Shown piece by piece: positions 1 to 6,004 of a DNA stretch of 8,154 bases. Numbering within the stretch: the first letter of the stretch is position 1; every line of letters starts with the position of its first letter. This DNA comes from Dehalococcoidia bacterium. Its GTDB lineage: Bacteria > Chloroflexota > Dehalococcoidia > Dehalococcoidales > JAUVZE01. The translations under genes and the position numbers were made by a program. Below the pieces are notes generated by a model. The model was not told the DNA's origin, did not search any database, and was given only the letters and a program-made list of their open reading frames with translations. The stretch spans positions 1 to 8,154 of the forward strand of contig SOJS01000022.1 in the NCBI GenBank assembly GCA_004376435.1. The letters run 5' to 3'.

Positions 1-1451
1 CTTTTTGCCACCGCCCGCCGCCAGCCGGAGAGTGATACCTCGTCTATATCAGCCAGGACATCAGCCAGTTTAGCATCGCCACGGGCAAGAACCGCCTGAA
101 TCTGGCTCCAGGCCGGGCTTTCACACTTGAGGATGATTCCCTGCGGCGCCAGCGCCTTTTTGAGGAGGTCAAGGCGCTGCTTTAGGACAAGCGGCACAGC
201 CATAGGTAGCCGCTGGAAGGGTGTGCCCGCCTTAGGGACAAAGGGAGCAATATTAAGGACAAGGCGCAAGCCGCCTTTATAACTATCGGCGATAGCCTTG
301 CATTTAAGGGTTAAGCTTATTATTTCGCTTATATCCTCATCCGTCTCTGTGGGCAGCCCAATCATAAAGTAGAGCTTGAGCCTTTTTATTCCCTGCCCGG
401 CGACCTTGTCCACTGCCTCCAGGATATCCTCCTCGGAGATTCCCTTCTTTATCACCTGGCGCAGGCGCTGGGAGCCAGCCTCAGGGGCAAGGGCGATGGT
501 TTTTGCTCCCCCCTTAGCCATCTCCCCCACCACAACAGAGGAGAGCGGCTTCATCCGCAGCGAGCTGACGGAGAGTTGCGCCCCCATCTGGCGCAGCCTG
601 ACTATCAACTCCTCTATCTGGGGGTGGTCGGAAACAGCGGCGCCAACCAGCCCAATCCGCTTTCTATATTTAAGCCCCAGCTCAGCCTGGCTGAGCACAT
701 TATCCAAGGAGCGGTAGCGCATCGGGCTAAAAGCGTCGCTCACCAGGCAGAAACGGCAGCCCCAGTTACAGCCCCGCTCCACCTCAATAAGGTATAAATC
801 GCCCAGCTCAGTATCCGGGGTGAGGACAACCGAGGTGACGGCAAAGTCATCAAGGTCTTTCGCCCACTGGCGGACCACCGGGGCTGCCGGGGGGAGAGAA
901 GGCACATAAACGCCAGCCAGTTTTGCCAGCTCTTTAAGCAGGTCACGCCGACTGGCGCCCTGCCTGACTATCGGCAGTAGCAGCGGCAGTATCGCCTCTG
1001 CCTCGCCGATACAGAGGCAGTCAAAGAAGGGGGAAAGGGGGGTGGGGTTGGCAATAATACAGGGACCGCCGCCGATAACCAGCGGCTGTCTCTCATCCCG
1101 CTCGGCGGCATACAGGGGGATGCCGCTGGCTTTAAGAATGGGCACGATATTGAAATAATCAAGCTCATAGGAGATAGAGAAGGCAAGGACGGCAAAATGG
1201 GAAAGGGGGCGCTGTGATTCCAGAGACAGTATCTGACGGCTTTCCCTCTCCCAGAAGGCTCGCTCACAGACGACGCCGTCATAGCTATTAAGCAGGCGAT
1301 AGATGGCGTGAAGCCCCAGATTGGACATACCCAGATAGTAGGAGTTGGGGTAGATAAGGGCAATCGGCAGCCGGCCTCCCCAGTCCTTGATGATTGTGCC
1401 CTGCTCCCGGGAAAGCCGCCTTCGGGCTCTTTTGACCTCATCCCAGCTCAT
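1..1451 (-). CDS. Radical SAM protein with B12-binding-like N-terminus (C-terminus outside window)
   Basis: The frame is open for 483 codons from the ATG at 1451 to the window edge without a stop, so the C-terminus is missing. Residues 26-66 (GRLPIALIYPNSYYLGMSNLG...CERAF) match the N-terminal domain of the B12-binding-domain radical SAM proteins near TIGR03960, and GGGPCIIANP (127-136) and CIGEAEAILP (147-156) belong to the same domain. The SAM-cluster motif CxxxCxxC is C228-C232-C235 in ERGCNWGCRFC. LAPEAGSQRLRQVIKKG (321-337) and FMIGLPTETDEDI (362-374) are typical of the radical SAM barrel in this group. The substrate is unknown; methylthiolation or another radical modification is possible. 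The start is fixed by an in-frame TAA two codons upstream, and AGGG lies seven bases before it. It follows gap by 25 bp and is probably the next gene of the same transcript. Confidence 0.88.
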   Translation of the reverse strand, partial: MSWDEVKRARRRLSREQGTIIKDWGGRLPIALIYPNSYYLGMSNLGLHAIYRLLNSYDGVVCERAFWERESRQILSLESQRPLSHFAVLAFSISYELDYFNIVPILKASGIPLYAAERDERQPLVIGGGPCIIANPTPLSPFFDCLCIGEAEAILPLLLPIVRQGASRRDLLKELAKLAGVYVPSLPPAAPVVRQWAKDLDDFAVTSVVLTPDTELGDLYLIEVERGCNWGCRFCLVSDAFSPMRYRSLDNVLSQAELGLKYRKRIGLVGAAVSDHPQIEELIVRLRQMGAQLSVSSLRMKPLSSVVVGEMAKGGAKTIALAPEAGSQRLRQVIKKGISEEDILEAVDKVAGQGIKRLKLYFMIGLPTETDEDISEIISLTLKCKAIADSYKGGLRLVLNIAPFVPKAGTPFQRLPMAVPLVLKQRLDLLKKALAPQGIILKCESPAWSQIQAVLARGDAKLADVLADIDEVSLSGWRRAVAK

Positions 1452-1460
1452 AGGTTATCC

Positions 1461-1471
1461 CTAGTTGCCAA
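1461..1471 (-). repeat. 11-bp spacer repeat, copy A (gap/radical SAM spacer)
   Basis: TTGGCAACTAG on the minus strand. The same 11 bases occur in the eno/HgdB-like spacer. Here the repeat ends in the AG that begins the AGGG Shine-Dalgarno of the radical SAM gene. Identity is seen; a role is not established. Confidence 0.45.
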
Positions 1472-1476
1472 AGGCG

Positions 1477-2490
1477 CTATAGCCCCTTATCGGCAACATA
1501 AGCCGTCAGGTCGGCTAAGCGGCAGCTATAGCCCCACTCATTATCATACCAGGAAAGCACCTTGACCAGATTACCAGCGATTACCATGGTGCTCAGGGCA
1601 TCAAAGATGGAGCTGGCCGGGTTACCCTTAAAATCAATGCCCACCAGCGGCTCCGAGCAGTATTCCAGTATTCCTTTAAGTGAGCCTTCGGCTGCCTGCT
1701 TAAAAGCTCGGTTTATCTCTTCTACCGTAACCTCCTGCCTTAATTCGGCGACAAAGTCAACGATGGAGCCAGCCGCCACCGGCACCCTGAGCGCCAGACC
1801 GTGGATTTTCCCTTCAAGCTCGGGGATAATCTTGCCCACCAGCTTGGCGGCACCGGTGGTGGTGGGGATAATATTCAGGGCGGCGGCGCGCGCCCGGCGC
1901 AGGTCTTTGTGAAAAACATCGAGCAGTTTCTGGTCATTAGTATAGGCATGAACAGTGGTCATCAAGCCCTTACTGACGCCAAAGCTCTGGTGCAACACCT
2001 TGACCACGGGGGCGATACAGTTAGTGGTGCAGGAGGCATTAGATATTATATGATGCTTGGTCGGCTGGTACTGGTCTTCGTTGACACCGAGGACAATAGT
2101 TACATCTTCGTTCTTGGCCGGGGCAGAAATGAGCACCTTCCTGACGCTGCCCTGCCGGTGAGCCGCCGCTTTGGTGGCATCGGTAAATTTGCCGGTTGAC
2201 TCTATTACAATATCCACGCCGTAATCAGACCACGGGATTTCAGACGGCTCGCGCTCGGATAAAACCTTTATTTTTTTACCGTCAACAATAATGGCATCCT
2301 CACTAGCTTCCACCCCACCAGGATAGGGACCATAGATGCTGTCCCACTTCAATAGATAGGCGTTAGTCCTGGCATCAGTGAGGTCATTGATTGCCACCAC
2401 CTCCAGCCGGCGGCTATAGTAGTGGTTGACTGCTCTTAAGGCTAGCCTGCCCACCCGTCCAAAACCGTTAATTCCAATTTTAGTCGCCAT
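1477..2490 (-). CDS. gap: Glyceraldehyde-3-phosphate dehydrogenase (type I)
   Basis: GAPDH converts glyceraldehyde-3-phosphate, phosphate and NAD+ to 1,3-bisphosphoglycerate, or the reverse in gluconeogenesis. The 337 residues are the normal length. The Rossmann motif GINGFGRVGR (6-15) is followed by AINDL, whose Asp36 favours NAD+ over NADP+. The catalytic Cys154 lies in SNASCTTNC and His181 in TTVHAYT. DQKLLDVFHKDLRRARAAA, NIIPTTTGAAK (206-216), Arg235 in ALRVPV and WYDNEWGY (314-321) complete the substrate and cofactor sites. Two stretches differ from the textbook form: KWDSIYGPYPGG (48-59) instead of a KYDSVHGRF-like segment, and VPVAAGSIVDF in place of VPTP..VSVVD. Neither touches the catalytic pair. 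It ends with TAG 25 bp before the radical SAM gene. No pgk or tpi is adjacent. Confidence 0.98.
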   Translation of the reverse strand: MATKIGINGFGRVGRLALRAVNHYYSRRLEVVAINDLTDARTNAYLLKWDSIYGPYPGGVEASEDAIIVDGKKIKVLSEREPSEIPWSDYGVDIVIESTGKFTDATKAAAHRQGSVRKVLISAPAKNEDVTIVLGVNEDQYQPTKHHIISNASCTTNCIAPVVKVLHQSFGVSKGLMTTVHAYTNDQKLLDVFHKDLRRARAAALNIIPTTTGAAKLVGKIIPELEGKIHGLALRVPVAAGSIVDFVAELRQEVTVEEINRAFKQAAEGSLKGILEYCSEPLVGIDFKGNPASSIFDALSTMVIAGNLVKVLSWYDNEWGYSCRLADLTAYVADKGL

Positions 2491-2496
2491 CTTAAT

Positions 2497-2503
2497 CCTC
2501 CTT
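2497..2503 (-). promoter_or_regulatory. Strong Shine-Dalgarno AAGGAGG of gap
   Basis: A consensus AAGGAGG lies six bases before the gap ATG at 2490, inside the 20-bp spacer after the HgdB-like gene. It is the strongest ribosome site in the window, which suits a highly made glycolytic enzyme, and it fixes the start. Confidence 0.85.
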
Positions 2504-2510
2504 GCGTTCT

Positions 2511-3533
2511 CTAGGCCGTGGTTTTCTGGCTATATTTCAGATTGCGCCGGGTATGTCGTAACATATCAAGGAAGGCTTCAATCCGTGTCTTTACATGGTG
2601 GCTGAGGAAGAAGTCGTCATTTCCCTCCAGAGTTAGCACCGGCAGTTTCAGGGCGTCTCTAAAGATAATGTCACCGATGCCGCGGTGGCAGAAAGCCTGG
2701 ACATAGTGGATAACGCCGTCAATTTGCCGCCGCTCAAGCTCGGTGGCGATGTCCTTCAGCCGCTCATATATTGAGTAGGGATAGGTGTAGTTTGAGTACT
2801 GCTCAGCTAGGCTATCTCCTGACCGGGGCATGGCGAACTGACGCTGAACTTCATTGAAGACCACCCGGGCGCGGTGGCTCTCCAGATAGGGATAAAGGTC
2901 ATGCCCGTAGACTGAGGGCACGCCGATATAGGCTAACCTGAGCCAGTCCTTGGGGTAGGCTTGGCGGCGGCGGCGGTCTTCCACCAGCTTCTGGAGCTGG
3001 CGGCAGTATTTACTGTAGTCCTGATTAAAATCAGAGGTGGACACCAGCCACAGATGGTTCTCCCCACCACTGACCACCCCCTCCCGCCAGGTAAGGCGGT
3101 CAAGCTCCAGTGCCAGACTGCGGCTGGATTTGAGCTCATCCCTGACTTTGGCGGCTGCCTCAAGGTTGGTGCCGAAAGTTTCCGCCAACATCGTGAGAGC
3201 GGCTTGCACCTTGGGGGGGTCGGGCTGGTCGGGGTAGGCAAAGGCGATCACCCTAACCCCCTTCAGTTTTAAGACCTCCATCAGCATAATGGTGTTGGAG
3301 CAGTCACCGGTAGTGACACCAAGAACAGTATCAATCCCGTAATCGGCACACACCCCGTAGATACCCTTAATCCAGCTACAGCAGTTTAAGGGAAAGCCAT
3401 CTTTCTCGGCGATATTAATTAGCCGCCCCGGACTGGGGTCAGCAATAAAGACATTGTTTAAATCCACCGGCTGGTAGCCAGCGGCAATTAAAATCTCTAT
3501 GGGCACGGTGGTGGTAATGCCTATCTTTTTCAT
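2511..3533 (-). CDS. HgdB-like 2-hydroxyacyl-CoA dehydratase-family protein
   Basis: The 340 residues fit the 2-hydroxyglutaryl-CoA dehydratase D-component/benzoyl-CoA reductase family (HgdB, BcrB/C), whose members bind iron-sulfur clusters through cysteines. The opening IGITTTVPIEILIAAGYQPVDLNN is in the style of the family (seen at 4-27). Cys51-Cys52 in NCCSWIKG, Cys78 in TTGDCSN and Cys282 in QAFCHRG lie where cluster ligands are expected; Cys62 and Cys177 are the only other cysteines. LEGNDDF (302-308) resembles the C-terminal acidic motif. No partner subunit and no ATP-dependent activator (HgdC type) is in the window, so it looks like an orphan member and its substrate is unknown. An in-frame stop lies four codons before the ATG, so this start is the first possible one, although no good Shine-Dalgarno is seen. 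It is 20 bp upstream of gap and is probably cotranscribed with eno and gap. Confidence 0.85.
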   Translation of the reverse strand: MKKIGITTTVPIEILIAAGYQPVDLNNVFIADPSPGRLINIAEKDGFPLNCCSWIKGIYGVCADYGIDTVLGVTTGDCSNTIMLMEVLKLKGVRVIAFAYPDQPDPPKVQAALTMLAETFGTNLEAAAKVRDELKSSRSLALELDRLTWREGVVSGGENHLWLVSTSDFNQDYSKYCRQLQKLVEDRRRRQAYPKDWLRLAYIGVPSVYGHDLYPYLESHRARVVFNEVQRQFAMPRSGDSLAEQYSNYTYPYSIYERLKDIATELERRQIDGVIHYVQAFCHRGIGDIIFRDALKLPVLTLEGNDDFFLSHHVKTRIEAFLDMLRHTRRNLKYSQKTTA

Positions 3534-3546
3534 TGTGCCATACTAT

Positions 3547-3557
3547 CTAGTTGCCAA
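3547..3557 (-). repeat. 11-bp spacer repeat, copy B (eno/HgdB-like spacer)
   Basis: An exact second copy of TTGGCAACTAG on the minus strand, 11 bases after the eno stop and 13 bases before the HgdB-like ATG. It lies in a spacer that lacks a recognisable Shine-Dalgarno. It could be a shared regulatory or RNA-processing site, or chance. Confidence 0.45.
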
Positions 3558-3568
3558 CAGAAAGCCAT

Positions 3569-4855
3569 CTATTTTCTCAGATGGTAAAACGCCTTTTCCC
3601 CGCCAAAGCTGGCGTTCTCCCCTAGCTCCTCTTCTATTCTGAGCAGGCGGTTGTATTTTGCCGTGCGCTCGGAGCGACAAGGCGCCCCCGTCTTTATCTG
3701 TCCCGTATTTAGACCTACTGCCAGGTCGGCTATAGTGGTATCTTCGGTCTCGCCGGAGCGGTGACTTACTATTGCCGTCCAGCCTGTTTGCTGTGCCATT
3801 TGAATAGCGGCAATTGTCTCCGTAAGGGTGCCCACCTGATTGGGTTTAATCAGGATAGAATTAGACGCCTTCAAGCTGATGCCTCTGCTCAAGCGGTCAA
3901 CACTGGTAACATAGAGGTCATCACCAACCAGCTGGAGCTTGCCGCCTAACCTTTTCGTCAGCAGCTGCCAGCCATCCCAGTCATCCTCAGCCAGACCATC
4001 CTCAATACTAATCAGGGGATAATCTGATGCCCAGCGGGAGTAGTAATCAACCATCTCGCTGCTGGTAAGTGATGCCCCTTCCTTTTTCAGGATATACTTA
4101 CCATCCTGATAAAACTCGCTAGCCGCCGGGTCAAGGGCAATAAAGCAGTCCTTGCCCGCTTTATAGCCGGCTTTCTCAATTGCCGCCAGCACAGCTTCTA
4201 CCGCCTGCTTGTTTGAGGCTAGAGAGGGGGCAAAGCCACCCTCATCGCCAACATTGGTGTCCCGCCCTCTACCCTCAAGCACTTTCTTCAGGCTGTGGTA
4301 GACCTCGGTGCCCATCCTCAAAGCGCTGCTGAAGCTATCAGCCCCAGCCGGCACCACCATAAACTCCTGAAAGTCGGTTGAACCAGTGGCATGCTTGCCG
4401 CCGTTAAGGATATTCATCATCGGTACCGGCAAGGCATAGCTGTCAGCCTCGCCCAAGTAGCGGTATAGAGGCACATCAAGCAGGTTAGCCGCCGCCCGTG
4501 CCGCCGCCAGCGACACCCCCAGGATAGCATTAGCCCCCAGGTTTGATTTGTTGGCGGTGCCGTCAAGCTCAATCAGCTTACTGTCAATAGCCGCCTGGTC
4601 AGTAGCCGGCATGCCGGTTATTTCGGCGGCGATGGTCTCATTAACATTGGCTACTGCCCTGAGCACACCCTGGCCATTAAAGCGGGAGATATCCCCATCC
4701 CGCAGCTCCACCGCCTCATATTTACCGGTGCTGGCACCAGAGGGCACCGCCGCCCGTCCGATAGTGCCATCAAGCAGCTCCACCTCAACCTCAAGCGTCG
4801 GCTTGCCCCGAGAGTCAAGGATTTCCCTAGCTTTGATATTCTCAATAGTTGACAT
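3569..4855 (-). CDS. eno: Enolase (phosphopyruvate hydratase)
   Basis: Enolase interconverts 2-phosphoglycerate and phosphoenolpyruvate in glycolysis and gluconeogenesis. The 428 residues match bacterial enolases (E. coli 432), beginning with IKAREILDSRGKPT. SGASTG (39-44) is the mobile loop. NGGKHA (151-156) and DFQEFM (161-166) are present. Catalytic Glu205 lies in GDEGG and Lys337 in LIKPNQ. The Mg2+ ligands are Asp242 (ALDPAASEF), Glu285 (SIEDGL) and Asp312 (GDDLYVT). The substrate-binding stretch SHRSGET (364-370) and Lys388 (QIKTGAP) complete the site. All key residues are intact. AGGGG lies six bases before the ATG and supports the start. It sits 25 bp after the LOG-like gene and 35 bp before the HgdB-like gene, with a TAG stop. 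Confidence 0.99.
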   Translation of the reverse strand: MSTIENIKAREILDSRGKPTLEVEVELLDGTIGRAAVPSGASTGKYEAVELRDGDISRFNGQGVLRAVANVNETIAAEITGMPATDQAAIDSKLIELDGTANKSNLGANAILGVSLAAARAAANLLDVPLYRYLGEADSYALPVPMMNILNGGKHATGSTDFQEFMVVPAGADSFSSALRMGTEVYHSLKKVLEGRGRDTNVGDEGGFAPSLASNKQAVEAVLAAIEKAGYKAGKDCFIALDPAASEFYQDGKYILKKEGASLTSSEMVDYYSRWASDYPLISIEDGLAEDDWDGWQLLTKRLGGKLQLVGDDLYVTSVDRLSRGISLKASNSILIKPNQVGTLTETIAAIQMAQQTGWTAIVSHRSGETEDTTIADLAVGLNTGQIKTGAPCRSERTAKYNRLLRIEEELGENASFGGEKAFYHLRK

Positions 4856-4880
4856 TTTAAACCCCTAACCTGATTAGCAA

Positions 4881-5363
4881 CTAGTCCACCGCCAGGCTAA
4901 GCGCTTTATCTACTGCCTCAATCGGGTCTTTAGCCGAAACAAAGAGGCTATCTGTCTGACCACTTCTGGCTAGCGACCAGGTATTTAAGCCGACAACCGG
5001 GATGCCGCTCTGGAGAGCATGCCCAATCTCGGAGAGGGTGCCGTAGCTGCCGCCGATAGCAATAACCGCCTGGGCTGATTTGACGACAGCAATGTTACGG
5101 GCATAGCCTATGCCGGTGACTACCGGAATCTGGACATAGGGGTTAGCCGCCAGGCGGCTTTCTCCAGGCAGGATGCCGATGGTTACCCCACCCTCAGCGC
5201 TGGCGCCCTTGCAGGCGGCTTTCATCACCCCACCTAAGCCCCCGCAGACCACAGTAGCCCCCCGCCTGGCCAGCTCACGACCGACCTTCTCCGCCAACTC
5301 AGCCTCTTGCTGTGTGCACTGGCTACCGCCAATGACAGCGATAAATTTTTTCTCGTTTGTCAT
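4881..5363 (-). CDS. TIGR00725 / LOG-like Rossmann-fold protein
   Basis: This 160-residue protein belongs to the lysine-decarboxylase-like/SLOG superfamily, in the small branch called TIGR00725. Its start AVIGGSQCT (9-17) and GGLGGVMKAACKGA (41-54) form a nucleotide-binding Rossmann core. GYARN (86-90) carries the conserved Arg, and GGSYGTLSE (104-112) replaces the PGGxGTxxE motif of true LOG cytokinin-activating hydrolases. Arg89 and Glu112 are in the expected places, so binding or hydrolysis of a nucleotide-like ligand is plausible, but no substrate can be named. Old 'lysine decarboxylase' labels for such proteins are misleading. No signal peptide or membrane segment is seen, so it should be cytoplasmic. 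It is the first gene after the internal promoter and ends 25 bp before eno with TAG. Confidence 0.85.
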   Translation of the reverse strand: MTNEKKFIAVIGGSQCTQQEAELAEKVGRELARRGATVVCGGLGGVMKAACKGASAEGGVTIGILPGESRLAANPYVQIPVVTGIGYARNIAVVKSAQAVIAIGGSYGTLSEIGHALQSGIPVVGLNTWSLARSGQTDSLFVSAKDPIEAVDKALSLAVD

Positions 5364-5370
5364 TTCAGAA

Positions 5371-5375
5371 TCCTT
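5371..5375 (-). promoter_or_regulatory. Shine-Dalgarno AAGGA of the LOG-like gene
   Basis: AAGGA on the minus strand lies seven bases before the ATG at 5363. It supports that start and lies inside the short leader predicted from the internal promoter. Confidence 0.7.
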
Positions 5376-5393
5376 AATTCAGCAGATAGGCAA

Positions 5394-5423
5394 ATTATAT
5401 CACCTGCCTCTAGAGATTGGCAA
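5394..5423 (-). promoter_or_regulatory. Internal promoter before the LOG-like/eno genes
   Basis: In the pth-LOG spacer the minus strand has TTGCCA (5418-5423), an 18-bp spacer, and a perfect TATAAT (5394-5399) preceded by TGA, an extended -10. Predicted start is near 5387, giving a leader of about 24 bases. The -35 box begins four bases after the pth stop. The palindrome CTCTAGAG lies inside the spacer between the boxes and could be an operator, though it is short. It is the best promoter match I noticed in the window's spacers and probably drives the LOG-like gene, eno and the genes beyond. Confidence 0.7.
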
Positions 5424-5427
5424 AGGA

Positions 5428-6000
5428 CTAGTTATACCTGTTCATTGCCGCCACCAGACCCTCGCTGATAAGGCACAGGATAGCCTCACCCACCCTGGGT
5501 ATGACCTTGGCAATAATCCGCTTTTCATCAGGGGCAAAGTCGCTGAGGACATAGGCAATAATATCAGCCTCGCTGACCTCAGTAGATGATGTCGGTCGCC
5601 CGATGCCTACCCGAAGGCGAAGAAAATCCCGGCCCCCAAGGCAGAAGATAATAGATTTAACCCCTTTGTGTCCGCCGGAGCCACCGCCGCGGCGGAGGCG
5701 TATTTTGCCCAAGGGCAGGTCAAGGTCATCATGGATGACGATAAGGTCGCTTAAGTTAATATTGAACTTCTTTACCAGCCGGCTGACTGACTGACCGCTC
5801 AGGTTCATGTAGGTCTGGGGCTTGGCAAACACCACCTCCCCGCCAGCCACCTCCCCTGTGCCAACTCGGGCTTTCCCCTGCTTGCTGTCAAAGCGTATTC
5901 CCTGTTTTCGGGCAAAGTGGTTAACACAGACAAAGCCGATGTTATGGCGGTTATGGGCATAACCCCGCCCCGGATTACCCAGACCTAAAATTAGCTTCAT
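5428..6000 (-). CDS. pth: Peptidyl-tRNA hydrolase (Pth)
   Basis: Pth cleaves the ester bond of peptidyl-tRNAs released from stalled ribosomes, recycling tRNA in the cytoplasm. The 190 residues match the bacterial Pth length. The start MKLILGLGNPG places the conserved Asn at position 9. RHNIGF carries the catalytic His19, TYMNLSG has Asn66, and HDDLDLP (90-96) holds the catalytic Asp region. GSGGHKGVKSI (107-117) is the tRNA/peptide-binding loop, and GIGRP follows at 132-136. One oddity is Lys112 in GGHKG, where E. coli Pth has Asn114 in GGHNG; the rest of the active site is intact, so the enzyme should be active. The ATG lies one base after the ligA TGA with no strong Shine-Dalgarno, so translation is probably coupled to ligA. 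The stop is TAG. Confidence 0.97.
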   Translation of the reverse strand: MKLILGLGNPGRGYAHNRHNIGFVCVNHFARKQGIRFDSKQGKARVGTGEVAGGEVVFAKPQTYMNLSGQSVSRLVKKFNINLSDLIVIHDDLDLPLGKIRLRRGGGSGGHKGVKSIIFCLGGRDFLRLRVGIGRPTSSTEVSEADIIAYVLSDFAPDEKRIIAKVIPRVGEAILCLISEGLVAAMNRYN

Positions 6001-6004
6001 ATCA
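5998..6004 (-). promoter_or_regulatory. ligA-pth stop/start junction (translational coupling)
   Basis: The minus strand reads TGATATG: the ligA stop TGA, one base, then the pth ATG. The bases just before (AGCAGAAGACC) contain no good Shine-Dalgarno. This suggests that ribosomes finishing ligA reinitiate on pth. The arrangement is seen directly; the coupling is inferred. Confidence 0.6.

Noticed and set aside
968..1441. 157-codon minus-strand open frame inside the first gene
   Set aside because: It is a +1-type shadow of the radical SAM frame. The true frame is open from 1451 to the window edge and carries CxxxCxxC and other family motifs, while this one is Pro/Ser-rich and featureless.
1452..1476. 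Possible terminator after gap
   Set aside because: The 25-bp spacer has no stable hairpin and no T-run on the minus strand, so read-through into the radical SAM gene is more likely.
5405..5423. TGCC...GGCA inverted repeat after pth as a terminator
   Set aside because: The arms are only four bases, with no T-tract after them, and the region is better explained by the promoter boxes.
5173..5589. 138-codon plus-strand frame spanning the pth/LOG-like spacer
   Set aside because: It crosses two well-supported genes and a strong opposite-strand promoter, and the product resembles nothing recognisable.
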